The position numbers and the translations under genes were made by a program. From Candidatus Hydrogenedentota bacterium (GTDB taxonomy: Bacteria; Hydrogenedentota; Hydrogenedentia; Hydrogenedentales; SLHB01), in NCBI GenBank assembly GCA_020849535.1, contig JADLGB010000009.1:1-57218 (forward strand): DNA of 57,218 bases, read 5' to 3'. A model generated the notes under the pieces. It made no database searches. It was not told where the DNA came from and saw only the letters and a list, made by a program, of their open reading frames with translations. Shown here piece by piece: positions 43,970 to 53,165 of the stretch; position 1 is the stretch's first letter; the number at the start of each line of letters is the position of its first letter.

Positions 43970-45391
43970 TCAGCCAATGACGATGATCGTGACGGCCTCG
44001 TAGACAGCCGCGATGAGCAGCAGCGCGCCGGACAGGACCGTGCCCCAGCCCACCATCGCCCAGGTTCGCTTGAGGCCCCCGAGAAAGTCTTCCGATTGGA
44101 ACGCGCGCACCATGTAGATGGGATAGAGCACGATCGCAAAGGCCGCAATCGTATACGCCTCCATCTCTAGCGCAAGCGTCACGGAGTGGTACGTGAACCG
44201 GCCGAGAATATCTGCCCACAACGGCGCCATCGCGAAGCCCGCCACCCCGAGATTCAGTACTGTCTTGAACGCGCCCCAGAAAGGAAGGATCAGCGAGGGG
44301 ATGACGCCTGAGCCGACGGTCACCACGATGAAGTTGTTTATGAAGGTGTGCCAGGCCGCGCCGAGGACATTGCCGCTCACATAGGCTTGGCCCAGTTCTG
44401 CCAGATTGCCCGTTGTGAAGACCTCAGTCACAAACGTGAGCAACTGCAGATTGGCCCGCGGAAAGAGGAATGCGGCAAGGCCGGTCACGAAGTAGGCCCC
44501 GTAGCACACTACGTGGATTGAGAGGGCGATCCGTGGGAACTGGGTGATGGGATCGATGATATCGCAGAAAAGAGTGTTTTGGGCGTTGAAGCGGAAGAGC
44601 AAACGGAGCTGGAGAAACGCCCCGCCCACGGCGACCATGCCGATCCCCAGAAAGCTGACAAACGCCGGGATTCGCGCCGCCGGGATCAGCGGCACGACAA
44701 CTTGCTGTTCCTCCTGTTCGGCTCGCTTCTGGTCCTCTTCCGTGAATTCCCGCAGTTGTCCTTCGGGATCCAGCCAGCCCGTACTCCCACCCGCTTCGGC
44801 ACGGAAGACTTCATCCAGCGATGCAGCGCGCGGAATGAGATAGGAAAATGCGAACCCCGCCGTCGCGCGCTTCATGCGCCCCACGACCGTATAGGTTTCG
44901 CTGTTGATCGTGAATTGCTCCAAGCGGCACAGGTGCCCTGCCAAGACCTCTCGCGCGCCGGAATCCGGAATGCGGCCTGAAACCAGCAGGGCCTCCCACT
45001 GCTCTTGAGGGAGTTCTACAGAAACGAGACTCTCGCGAATCTCCAGGCTTGACAGATCCACACCCTCCAGAGACGAACCCGCGGATTGCACCTGCTTTAG
45101 AAAAGCACTTTCGGGGAAGTTCTCGGAGGGCAGTTTCCGCACTTGAATCGGGATTGTACCGTCCCAAAGCGCGCTCCCGGAACGGGCCGCCAAGGCGAAA
45201 CGCCATGGGGCGCCGACCTGGCTGTGTTCCTCCATGAGCGCCGCGGCCGCAATCACCAGGATACCGCCCAGGGTCAGCAGGAGCGGCCCCGTCAGGGCCT
45301 TGGGACGTGCCGCGCCCGGCAGCGGGGGAGGGGGCGCCAGGGTGCTTTGGTTCCGGCTTGTGGCAGGGTCAAACAAGGGGTCTTCTGACAT
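43970..45391 (-). CDS. Polytopic membrane protein with a SpoIIM-like C-terminal region
   Basis: A 473-residue protein. An N-terminal Pro-rich cytoplasmic tail and one membrane helix (about 34-52) lead to a soluble domain (about 60-235). Five or six hydrophobic segments then cover 240-473. The block with FINNFIVVTVGSGVIPSLIL and the following Gly-rich turn resembles the SpoIIM/DUF95 membrane domain, but I hold that loosely. It lies downstream of the ceramidase-like gene on the same strand, 55 bases away. The physiological role is unknown. Confidence 0.68.
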   Translation of the reverse strand: MSEDPLFDPATSRNQSTLAPPPPLPGAARPKALTGPLLLTLGGILVIAAAALMEEHSQVGAPWRFALAARSGSALWDGTIPIQVRKLPSENFPESAFLKQVQSAGSSLEGVDLSSLEIRESLVSVELPQEQWEALLVSGRIPDSGAREVLAGHLCRLEQFTINSETYTVVGRMKRATAGFAFSYLIPRAASLDEVFRAEAGGSTGWLDPEGQLREFTEEDQKRAEQEEQQVVVPLIPAARIPAFVSFLGIGMVAVGGAFLQLRLLFRFNAQNTLFCDIIDPITQFPRIALSIHVVCYGAYFVTGLAAFLFPRANLQLLTFVTEVFTTGNLAELGQAYVSGNVLGAAWHTFINNFIVVTVGSGVIPSLILPFWGAFKTVLNLGVAGFAMAPLWADILGRFTYHSVTLALEMEAYTIAAFAIVLYPIYMVRAFQSEDFLGGLKRTWAMVGWGTVLSGALLLIAAVYEAVTIIVIG

Positions 45392-45446
45392 GATACTACT
45401 CAGATCTCCGGCTCGGTGCTTGCAAGGGGGGCGTGTATGCAGATGA

Positions 45447-46832
45447 TCAACTGGCTTCAGGTCTCAAGGTCGCGACCATGTGATACAGGAGTTCCGTGAA
45501 GAAGGCCTCTTGGTTTGGTCCCATCCAGGACATCACATACATCTCATAGGTGTACGTCTGTTCCTTGGGCAGTGAGTAATACTCGAATGGCGATATGTAG
45601 CCGACGTAGTCTCCGTCGAAACTGAGCACCCAGAGCGAGACGCCCTTGTTCCTGGCCCATTGTTTCAATTCGCGGCTGATTTCTCCGCTCATGTCGCAGG
45701 GAGTCCCGTAAAGGAAGACGTCCCCGATGCGGACCCCGGTGGACCACGCGGTGTCGTCCACACCCAGGAGCGGCAAGAGAAATGGTGATAGACGCCAGTT
45801 TTGGTTCAGGCGCAACTGCATGGGAGGCGTCTCGAATGCGAATCCCACGGAGGCAATATCGACCGAGTCCTGGAAGTTCAGACCTTCGCAGCCTTCCAGG
45901 ACCTTCTGGGCAAGGCCTTCGCCCATGGCTTGGGCGCGCTCGAACCCGTCCGCGCCCTCGATCTGCGGACCCATGCTTCCTACGGCCCCAGACAGGAATA
46001 CGGCCGTGCCGCCGGTCTTGGTCTCAATCGCCCGTTTCAGGTAGCCCGGATAGTCTCCGCTGAACTCCATATTGGAGCCGCCGAGAACCGTCGCGTGCGC
46101 GGAATAGGAGACCACGTGGCACAATTCCCCGTCCTGCCTGCGCAGCACCAGGAAGTTCAATTGGCTGTCCACGGATCCGGTGTCTCGAGCGCGATTCCGA
46201 ATGTACTCGGGAACGTCCAGGCTGCCGTGGGCGATCGACGCGGGCGCGAGGGCGGAGTACGCGACACCAATAGCGCTGGCAAACGCCGCCGCGAGCTGCG
46301 CGACTATGGCGTCATCGTATGCGCCTGCGAACATTGACGCCATGACACCGGGGCCCCAGGCGCCGGGCCCGGAGTGGGAGTGAGACGCGTTAAACAGGAT
46401 GTCGTCAGGCGTGAGGCCGGTCTTCTCGGCAACCTGCTCCCGGACCGCGTTCGCAATGTTGTCTGGCACGATGAGCATATCCGAGCCCACGAGGACCACC
46501 GTGTCCTCACCGTCACTCAGGGCAACCGCCTTCACCTCCAACTCGTCGTGTATCCCCGTCGAGGGCTTGCCCTCGCGGTCGCCGAATCCGGCCAGCGGAG
46601 TCCCCACCGGGGGTGTCAGCCGTGCGCTGCCCCAACCCGCCTTCAAGGGGCCGGGGGCGCCGAGGCTGGATTCCTTGGCGTGGGATTCCACGAGCGCGGC
46701 GGCTTCCTGAAAGTAGTCTTCCTGGGTTACGTCGGAGGCGGCATAGGTAGGCCATGGCCCCACGACCGTCAAGACGAGTAGGACCAACACAGCCAGGACA
46801 ATACCCGCCACCAACAGAATCTTCTTCAACAT
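45447..46832 (-). CDS. Neutral/alkaline ceramidase-like protein (short form)
   Basis: A 461-residue protein with an N-terminal membrane anchor (about 5-25). It has a domain matching the neutral ceramidase catalytic half: GWGSARLTPPVGTPLAGFG (67-84, shown to 84), the zinc-binding NASHSHSGPG (148-157) and SAHATVLGG. Canonical ceramidases are much longer because they add a C-terminal Ig-like domain, which is missing here. Many bacterial short homologues are annotated only by similarity, so the substrate may be another N-acylated lipid or sugar. The ATG follows GAGGTG. Confidence 0.78.
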   Translation of the reverse strand: MLKKILLVAGIVLAVLVLLVLTVVGPWPTYAASDVTQEDYFQEAAALVESHAKESSLGAPGPLKAGWGSARLTPPVGTPLAGFGDREGKPSTGIHDELEVKAVALSDGEDTVVLVGSDMLIVPDNIANAVREQVAEKTGLTPDDILFNASHSHSGPGAWGPGVMASMFAGAYDDAIVAQLAAAFASAIGVAYSALAPASIAHGSLDVPEYIRNRARDTGSVDSQLNFLVLRRQDGELCHVVSYSAHATVLGGSNMEFSGDYPGYLKRAIETKTGGTAVFLSGAVGSMGPQIEGADGFERAQAMGEGLAQKVLEGCEGLNFQDSVDIASVGFAFETPPMQLRLNQNWRLSPFLLPLLGVDDTAWSTGVRIGDVFLYGTPCDMSGEISRELKQWARNKGVSLWVLSFDGDYVGYISPFEYYSLPKEQTYTYEMYVMSWMGPNQEAFFTELLYHMVATLRPEAS

Positions 46833-46872
46833 AAGATGTGCACCTCGGCGGCCTCGCGTCGATGAAGGCCGC

Positions 46873-47904
46873 TCACTGATCGACGGAAGTTTTCAATACA
46901 TTCTCGCCCGCCCGGCTTACCAATTCAAAAGCATCCCGCGACTGCTCCAGCGGGAACGAATGCGTGATCAGCGACCGGACGTCGATACGTCCGCTGGCTA
47001 CCAGGTCTATGGCGGTCTGAAAGTTGAACCGGAAACGGCGGCACCAAGTGATGGTCAGTTCCTTGCGGCGCGCGATGTCCACCGGGAATTGTCCGTATTC
47101 CTCACCGGAGATGCCGGTCAGGATGCAGCGTCCCGCCGGGCGGGCGACGCGGCACGCAATGGCAGGTGTCAACGTAGACCGTGCACAATCAATTGCGAGA
47201 TCCACGCCACGTCCATTGGTCTCACGCAAGATGGTTTCGACCGAATCGATGGTTTGCGCGTTGTAGGCGGCGTCCACGCCGTATCGCTTCGCCACGTCCA
47301 CCCGATAGCCGAGAAGGTCGGTCCCAAGGATTCGGCCCGCGCCCGCCAGCCGCGCCACCTGCGCCGTCAGGAGTCCGATGGGCCCCAAGCCCAGGATAGC
47401 CACGGTTTCGCCCGGCATCAGGTGAGCAAGCTCGATGGTATGCAGCGCCACGGCCAAGGGCTCAATCATGGCCGCTTCCGCCGCCGTGATCGCATCTGGC
47501 ACCGGGAAACAAAACGCCGCGTGGACCGCACTATACTCGGCCAAGGCCCCGTCGTAGGGAGGCCCTCCAGGGAACTGCAGCGTCGTACACACATTGTAGC
47601 GGCCACGCAGGCAGTGCTCGCACTTCAGGCACGGGATCCCCGGTTCCACGGCCACACGCTTGCCCACCAGAGCGGGGTTGGCGTCCGCCCCCACCGATTC
47701 GACGATACCTGCGTATTCGTGCCCGAGAATCAGCGGCTCTGTGATGATTGTCTTGCCGATGCGCCCGTCTGTGTAGTAATGCATATCGGACCCGCACACG
47801 CCGGTAGACTCGATCCGAATGAGGGCCTCGTGGGGTTTCGGAGCCGGCTTAGGCACCTCGACAAGCCTCATGTCATGAGGGGCAAACCATTTGACGGCTT
47901 TCAT
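46873..47904 (-). CDS. Zinc-dependent medium-chain alcohol/polyol dehydrogenase
   Basis: A 343-residue MDR-family oxidoreductase acting on a sugar alcohol or secondary alcohol with NAD(P). The catalytic zinc site includes Cys37 (STGVCGSD) and GHEYAG (61-66). The structural zinc is held by Cys92, Cys95, Cys98 and Cys106 (CLKCEHCLRGRYNVC). The coenzyme loop is GLGPIG. Closest by eye to sorbitol/L-threonine dehydrogenase types. The start at 47902-47904 avoids a longer frame without homology. Confidence 0.87.
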   Translation of the reverse strand: MKAVKWFAPHDMRLVEVPKPAPKPHEALIRIESTGVCGSDMHYYTDGRIGKTIITEPLILGHEYAGIVESVGADANPALVGKRVAVEPGIPCLKCEHCLRGRYNVCTTLQFPGGPPYDGALAEYSAVHAAFCFPVPDAITAAEAAMIEPLAVALHTIELAHLMPGETVAILGLGPIGLLTAQVARLAGAGRILGTDLLGYRVDVAKRYGVDAAYNAQTIDSVETILRETNGRGVDLAIDCARSTLTPAIACRVARPAGRCILTGISGEEYGQFPVDIARRKELTITWCRRFRFNFQTAIDLVASGRIDVRSLITHSFPLEQSRDAFELVSRAGENVLKTSVDQ

Positions 47905-48062
47905 GGGGGATGAATGGCTCCTTGGTAGCGAGACGCAGATGGTCTTAGGGCCGTGTGCAAAGCCACACGGCGGCATGGAGACACTAGCACTCGGGAGCGG
48001 CTTGGGGCAAGCAGAGAACTGCCTACGGAGTGGGGGGAGTCGGGCGGCTGGCCTGTTTGGCC

Positions 48063-48626
48063 TCAGTGCATCGACTGAGAAACCTGTCCCGCTGGGCTCT
48101 CGGCATGCATCTTTTCAGCCATCCCCTTGTGACGCTCGATAGCGAGGTTCATGAAGTCCTCGGCGAGATTCGCGTCTACAGGGAAACTCGTCACCGTGCA
48201 GCCATACCGCTTCACAAACTGCTTTAGGTCGGAGCTCAGGCGCTCCAGAAGGTGACGCGCACCCTCCTCCGGGGTCTCGACAAGGAGGATGGCCAGCCCC
48301 CTCCGGTTCAAGCTAAACACTTGGTCGGTCGCCCGAAGCTCGTCCGTGATGTGCATCCCCAACCGAGGCAGGGCATCGGCGGCCTCGTCGGGCACACACA
48401 ACGTGACGAGGGTGGTGGAAGCCGGGTAGCGGATGGATCGCTCGATCTCCTCCCGGACGCGCGCATGGAGATATGTTTCCGTACGAAGACCGCTCGAAGG
48501 GTCGCGATAGGCCAACTTCTCCAGAAGGTGACAACGACGCTCCAATTCCGTTCGGAGTTGGATCTCCTCACGAAGACGATTCTGAAGGTCATCTATGGCA
48601 GTCTTCAGTTTCTGAATATCATCCAT
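48063..48626 (-). CDS. Coiled-coil protein with a degenerate GGDEF domain
   Basis: A 187-residue protein. An N-terminal coiled coil (1-38) of the LQNRLREEIQLRTELE type leads into a region that follows GGDEF-domain order: AYRDPSSGL in place of D-x-LTGLxN, and NRRGLAILLVETPEEGA where GGDEF should be. Near the end is VTSFPVDANLAEDFMNLA. The signature is lost, so no diguanylate cyclase activity is expected; c-di-GMP or partner binding remains possible. A strong GGGAGG lies before the ATG. It is divergent from the sensor gene at 48952. Confidence 0.7.
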   Translation of the reverse strand: MDDIQKLKTAIDDLQNRLREEIQLRTELERRCHLLEKLAYRDPSSGLRTETYLHARVREEIERSIRYPASTTLVTLCVPDEAADALPRLGMHITDELRATDQVFSLNRRGLAILLVETPEEGARHLLERLSSDLKQFVKRYGCTVTSFPVDANLAEDFMNLAIERHKGMAEKMHAESPAGQVSQSMH

Positions 48627-48841
48627 TTAGGCTCCCTCCCAGCACTTACGTAAAAGCAAAGAGCATGCCTGAAAGCTATACAGGCCGTGCGGGATGGGAA
48701 CACCTTGCAATCATGGAGGTTACAGAACAAGCAGGCGAGCTTCTCCATTGCAATCATCATCGTCGATGGCACTAAGGTGTTCACATTTGACAACTATTTT
48801 CTACAATCTGACAAGGTGTAACCCCGATTGTCATCACATTC

Positions 48842-48870
48842 TTGACAACTCATCGATTGTTCTGTACCAT
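48842..48870 (+). promoter_or_regulatory. Sigma-70 promoter for the pseudokinase operon
   Basis: A perfect -35 TTGACA (48842-48847) is followed after 17 bases by TACCAT (48865-48870). Further TGACA/TGTCA half-sites at 48788, 48809 and 48829 crowd the upstream side and could bind a regulator. Confidence 0.6.
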
Positions 48871-48951
48871 GCTAATTATATACTGCTCCGAAAATTAGTG
48901 CGCAAACTGTCAGCGAGTGGGGCCGGTTTGGAGAGAACATACGCCGAAGGA

Positions 48952-50595
48952 ATGTCGACTCGTTTTCTAATCGTGGAAGACGACAAGGCGCAGCGTAACT
49001 TCCTGATGGAGGTGCTCCGCCGACAGGGGTTGGAGTGCGAGTGTGCCGCCACCTGTGCCGAAGGGCGGGATCTCTTTGAAAAGGGGGTCTACGCGTGCGC
49101 CCTCATCGACCTCGGTCTCCCTGATGGCAGCGGTTTGGACCTGCTCTCCGAGTTTTCCGGTCAGGATTCGTGCACGGTCCTGGTCGTTCTGACGGGGGAT
49201 GCCAGCGCCGAAACGGTCATCAGCACGATGCGCAGCGGAGCCTTCGATTATCTCTGCAAGCCCGTTGATTTGCTCACCCTGCGCGCCGGCGTCAGCCGGG
49301 CCCTTGCCCATCACGCGATCCTGACCGAACGATCTGAGTTGTTCCGGCTGCTCCTGGAAGAGCGGGAGCAGTTGCGGGTTCGCGTCGAAGCGGCCACCAG
49401 CGACATCCGGCAATACGCCGCGGCCTGCGGCACCAGCAATGCCCGGCTCAAGGCGCTGCTCCGGCTCGCGCAGATGTCTAACGAGTATTACACGGACGAG
49501 TCGCTGTTTCGGCAGGTTTTCGCGGAGTTGGCCAACCACCTTCCGCTTCGCGGTCTCGCGTTGTGTAGTCCGGGCCGCCGTAAGCTGCTCTTCGCGATTC
49601 AGCAGCCAGGCGCCGAGGAAGTCGAGTTTCACGGCTCGGACACGGTCTCCATTGGCGCATACGATTCGCTCCTCATGGAAGCCGACCCCGGTCTTCTGAT
49701 CCAGGAGAGTCTCGAACAGTACTGCAACGTCGATTTTGAAGAAATTACATCGTTGGTCTTTCCTCAGGTCTGGAGGAATCGCGCAACCAGCACGGTCGCC
49801 TTCCTGCTCGCGAACAATCACACGTGCGATTCCGCGGATTCCGAGTTTCTCGATACGTGCGCGTATTTCCTGGCGTTCGAATGGGAGCGGGGACAGCTCC
49901 TCTATCACGTGGCGCACCACGTTTCCCTCGGCAACATCGCGGTGGAACTGGCGCGAAATTTCATCCAGCCGCTGACGGCGATCCAAACGGCGAGCGAGTT
50001 CGTCGCGGAGACCAATGTGAGCGAGGAGGCCCGTCAGGGTCTCGAAATCATCGAAGAAAACGTGGACCGCCTCCGCCGCCAAACGCAAGAGTTCCGCAAG
50101 CTCTCGCTTCTTCGGGAGAACGCCATCGAAACGGTCACGCTGGCGGAATTCGTGGATCAAGCGCTCGACATGCTCAGCGTGGCCATTCAGAATCGCTCGG
50201 TGCGCGTCGTGCGGGAGTTCGATTCCGATTGTGAATGCGTCCTCCTGAACGGGGCCGCCTTGGCACGCACCTTCCTCGATATCATCCTGGGGGCGTTGCG
50301 CACCGTGGAAGTGGGGGGCCTGCTTGTCTTGCGGCTCTTTGAGGCGGACGAGGAACACGTCGTTTTCGAAATCTCGAATGAGGGCTTCTCGCGCGAGACT
50401 CCATCACTCGCGGATGGGGGGCAGGGCGTGATATACTCCGGCGGAGGTAACCCCGGACTTCTCCTCGCGGAACGCACGGTACACAGTTGCGGTGGAACGA
50501 TGAGCGTGGAGTCGCGTAACGGACGCGCCGCCACGGTTCGGATTCAACTTCCTCGCAATGCCACCAGTCCCGCGCGCCGCTGGGAGACGGCCTGA
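48952..50595 (+). CDS. Receiver-GAF-like-pseudokinase hybrid (PrsK-like)
   Basis: A 547-residue regulator. Residues 1-120 are an intact receiver domain with Asp10-Asp11, the phospho-acceptor Asp53 (LIDLGLPDGSG) and Lys103. About 165-320 resemble a GAF domain. A dimerisation/ATPase region follows, but the H-box reads RNFIQPLTAI (335-344) where His-Glu is expected, and the N-box LDIILGA has lost its key Asn. Autophosphorylation is therefore doubtful; it may receive phosphate and signal by contact. The start is the first Met of the receiver. The next gene overlaps as TGATG, a sigma-54 activator, as in PrsK/PrsR pairs of PEP-CTERM systems. Confidence 0.8.
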   Translation: MSTRFLIVEDDKAQRNFLMEVLRRQGLECECAATCAEGRDLFEKGVYACALIDLGLPDGSGLDLLSEFSGQDSCTVLVVLTGDASAETVISTMRSGAFDYLCKPVDLLTLRAGVSRALAHHAILTERSELFRLLLEEREQLRVRVEAATSDIRQYAAACGTSNARLKALLRLAQMSNEYYTDESLFRQVFAELANHLPLRGLALCSPGRRKLLFAIQQPGAEEVEFHGSDTVSIGAYDSLLMEADPGLLIQESLEQYCNVDFEEITSLVFPQVWRNRATSTVAFLLANNHTCDSADSEFLDTCAYFLAFEWERGQLLYHVAHHVSLGNIAVELARNFIQPLTAIQTASEFVAETNVSEEARQGLEIIEENVDRLRRQTQEFRKLSLLRENAIETVTLAEFVDQALDMLSVAIQNRSVRVVREFDSDCECVLLNGAALARTFLDIILGALRTVEVGGLLVLRLFEADEEHVVFEISNEGFSRETPSLADGGQGVIYSGGGNPGLLLAERTVHSCGGTMSVESRNGRAATVRIQLPRNATSPARRWETA

Positions 50596-52028
50596 TGACA
50601 CCGGCAGACGATACCAACGCGATAGAGGCACTTCCCCCACAGGCCCGCCTCATTGTCATCCTGGATACTGACCCCGGAGTGCGCTGGGCCCTTGAAAAAG
50701 GCCTCGCACGATCCGGATTTGAAGTGCGAGGCGCCAGTTCCCTGGCCGAGGTGTTGAGCCTGGGTGAGGAACTCCCCGTTGCCGCCGTCGTGATGGAACT
50801 GCTCGCCGAGGCCGGCCTCACCGAAGAGGCGGTCACGATGATTGTCGAATGCCCCGCCCGGCCCCGGGTCATCTGCGTCGCGGTGGATTCTCCGCCCCAA
50901 CTGGTCATCGAATGCATGCGGCGCGGCGCCACGGACTTTCTGCCGAAGCCATTCAGCCTGGCCGATTTGCGAGGCTCTTTGAACCGGGCATTCGAAGCCG
51001 CGAAAAGCCCTTCTCCTTTTCCTGGCGGCATCACTCCCCAGCGCGGCGGTGCGGCGGACTCTTCGCTGCTCATCGGGATTAGTCCCTCGATTCAGGAGTT
51101 GCGGGCCGTCATCAAGAAGATTGCGCAAACCGATCTGAATTGCCTGATCCGCGGCGAAAGCGGCACCGGAAAAGATATGGTCGCCCGCGAGATCCATCGG
51201 ATGTCGCGGCGATGTGAGCGGCCCTTTGTGAAAGTGAACTGCACGGCCTTGCCCGAACAACTACTCGAGAGCGAACTGTTCGGTTACGAAAAGGGCGCAT
51301 TCACCGGGGCCATTTCCTCCAAGCCGGGACGATTCGAACTCGCAAACCGGGGCATTATTTTTCTCGACGAAATCGGCGACATGCATCCCAACCTTCAGGC
51401 CAAACTCCTTCAGGTCATCGAGCACAAGGAATTTACCAAACTGGGTGGGCGCCGGCAGATCAAGGTCGATGTCCAGATCGTGGCGGCCACCAATGCCGAC
51501 CTGGAAGCCAAGACGAAGGACGGGTCCTTTCGCGGCGACCTCTATTTTCGGCTCAACGAAGTCTGCATTTGGGTGCCGCCACTGTCGGCCCGCAAAGAAG
51601 ATGTACCCCTGCTCGTCCGCCACTTCATTCAGAAACACGGCCGCTTTTCGGGGGATCGCGACATGCGGTTGAGCATGGACGACCTGTCCGAGCTTACCCG
51701 GCATAACTGGCCGGGAAACGTGCGCGAACTCGAGAGCACGATCAAACGATGGTTCGCCTTGGGCAAGCAACCCCTCACCGGAACGCTCTCAATCGCCAGT
51801 CTCACCCCCTTGGGCCGCGGAACCCCAACCGTAAGAGGGGCTGCGGAGTCTGTTCCACACGTCGATTCGGCCCCCGTGGAGGATGAACGGTCCGAAACCG
51901 AGCGCATCCTGGAGGCCTTGGACCGCTTCCAATGGAACCGCAGAAAAGCTGCGGAACATCTGGGAATGAGTTACCAGACCCTCCGCCGCCGCATCGAGCA
52001 GTATGGACTCGCTCAGAGCCCTGGTTGA
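50595..52028 (+). CDS. Sigma-54-dependent response regulator with a Glu-substituted receiver (PrsR-like)
   Basis: A 477-residue bacterial enhancer-binding protein. The N-terminal receiver (about 15-135) keeps Asp24/Asp26 and Lys118, but the phospho-acceptor position is Glu68 (VVMELL) and the switch Thr is missing, suggesting a phosphate-independent state. The AAA+ domain (about 158-390) has Walker A GESGTGKD (187-194), the sigma-54-contacting GAFTGA (234-239) and Walker B IIFLDEIGD (254-262). A Fis-type helix-turn-helix closes the protein (about 440-472). It is coupled to the upstream pseudokinase (TGATG). The likely target is the sigma-54 promoter 176 bases downstream. Confidence 0.88.
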   Translation: MTPADDTNAIEALPPQARLIVILDTDPGVRWALEKGLARSGFEVRGASSLAEVLSLGEELPVAAVVMELLAEAGLTEEAVTMIVECPARPRVICVAVDSPPQLVIECMRRGATDFLPKPFSLADLRGSLNRAFEAAKSPSPFPGGITPQRGGAADSSLLIGISPSIQELRAVIKKIAQTDLNCLIRGESGTGKDMVAREIHRMSRRCERPFVKVNCTALPEQLLESELFGYEKGAFTGAISSKPGRFELANRGIIFLDEIGDMHPNLQAKLLQVIEHKEFTKLGGRRQIKVDVQIVAATNADLEAKTKDGSFRGDLYFRLNEVCIWVPPLSARKEDVPLLVRHFIQKHGRFSGDRDMRLSMDDLSELTRHNWPGNVRELESTIKRWFALGKQPLTGTLSIASLTPLGRGTPTVRGAAESVPHVDSAPVEDERSETERILEALDRFQWNRRKAAEHLGMSYQTLRRRIEQYGLAQSPG

Positions 52029-52113
52029 GTTCTTTACGCGTATCCGATTTACTCATTTCTGATAACAAGTAGTCTGTCCTGACAAATATAGATTCAACCA
52101 TGACATCATAACG

Positions 52114-52157
52114 CTTGCGTCATGAGGGTGGTGGGCACCTCACGCACCCTTGCGTAA
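52114..52157. promoter_or_regulatory. Possible enhancer sites: CTTGCGTCA and CTTGCGTAA
   Basis: CTTGCGTCA at 52114-52122 and CTTGCGTAA at 52149-52157 are direct repeats 35 bases apart, about 80-115 bases before the predicted start of the sigma-54 promoter at 52204. That spacing fits an activator binding array. Binding by the neighbouring activator is inferred. Confidence 0.4.
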
Positions 52158-52203
52158 CGATTAAGTGCATGTTTTGTAGTCTTTTACATAATTTCAGAGT
52201 GTT

Positions 52204-52219
52204 TGGCACGAGACCTGCA
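52204..52219 (+). promoter_or_regulatory. Sigma-54 (-24/-12) promoter of the PEP-CTERM gene
   Basis: TGGCAC-GAGAC-CTGCA matches the consensus TGGCAC-N5-TTGCA with one mismatch, and the GG and GC pairs have the required spacing. Transcription would start near 52230, about 140 bases before the ATG at 52370. Confidence 0.72.
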
Positions 52220-52369
52220 GTACATCCCAAGTGGCTGATATTTGAGAGCTTGTGGGTGTAATCTCAGGGTTCTGGGAAGTGAATGGCTGTTAAGTCGTTG
52301 CTTCACAAGTGCTTGCGCTATAGTTGCACTTATCGTAGCTTCGATGTGGCAAAAAGGAGAGTCTCAAGG

Positions 52370-53116
52370 ATGTTGGTGCAAAGAGCGTTAGTTGCCTTGG
52401 CGCTCGTGGGGTGCTTGTCTGGGTCAGCCTTCGCGGCGATTGTCCCTGGAGACCCCAATGAAAACGAACCATGGCTATTCGAGATCTATAACACACTCTA
52501 CGGGACGAACTATGCGTCCACGAATGACCCTGCTTTCCTTCAATTGCAGGTGGACAACTTCGAGACGCTGACGATTGACTCGGAATTCGAGTCAATCACG
52601 TTCGATCCCCTATGGCGCCAGTCGTGGCTCACGGTCGACGTCTTCTTCTACACGCTGGATGGCAGCAATAATCCGGACCAGTTCACCCATGTGGTCGGTC
52701 CTATCGACAACACGGGTCCGAACAGCGGGCAAGGACAGCTCACGGAGCCCGCGCTGACGGTCAGCACCTTCGGCATCACGGAAATCGGATTCCAGGATCG
52801 CGCCAAGGATCCCGGCAGCCCCTTCACGTACTACTGGTACTCCCAGCCGGACCTGAACGACGGCCAGTATTCCGTGGTCCCGGGTGAGGTGCATGTCCTT
52901 CTCCTGGAGACCAGCATGCCCGACACGTACCTGCTGTGCTTCGAGGATCTGCCGTATACCTACTTCGCCGGCGTCAACGACATCGGCGATACGGACTACC
53001 AGGATATGCTCGTGCAGATCACGTTGAACCGCACGGTGGTGCCCGAGCCCACGTCCATGGCCCTTCTGGGCCTCGGGCTGGCCGGCCTGGCGCTGCGCAA
53101 GTTACGCAAAGCCTAA
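52370..53116 (+). CDS. PEP-CTERM domain surface protein
   Basis: A 248-residue exported protein with a signal peptide ending SAFA and a beta-rich, Asp/Tyr/Asn-rich body. The C-terminal sorting tag VVPEPTSMALLGLGLAG is followed by a hydrophobic stretch and the basic end LRKLRKA. Such tags are cut by exosortase and are usually linked to exopolysaccharide production. The ATG with AAGGAG ten bases upstream is chosen over a frame 29 codons longer. It follows the sigma-54 activator and precedes a terminator, so it is an independent, probably regulated transcript. No exosortase gene is in the window. Confidence 0.9.
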   Translation: MLVQRALVALALVGCLSGSAFAAIVPGDPNENEPWLFEIYNTLYGTNYASTNDPAFLQLQVDNFETLTIDSEFESITFDPLWRQSWLTVDVFFYTLDGSNNPDQFTHVVGPIDNTGPNSGQGQLTEPALTVSTFGITEIGFQDRAKDPGSPFTYYWYSQPDLNDGQYSVVPGEVHVLLLETSMPDTYLLCFEDLPYTYFAGVNDIGDTDYQDMLVQITLNRTVVPEPTSMALLGLGLAGLALRKLRKA

Positions 53117-53165
53117 CGCCGAGGACTTCGCCGAAATCCGGGTGAGGTGACTCGTTCTAGTGTGG

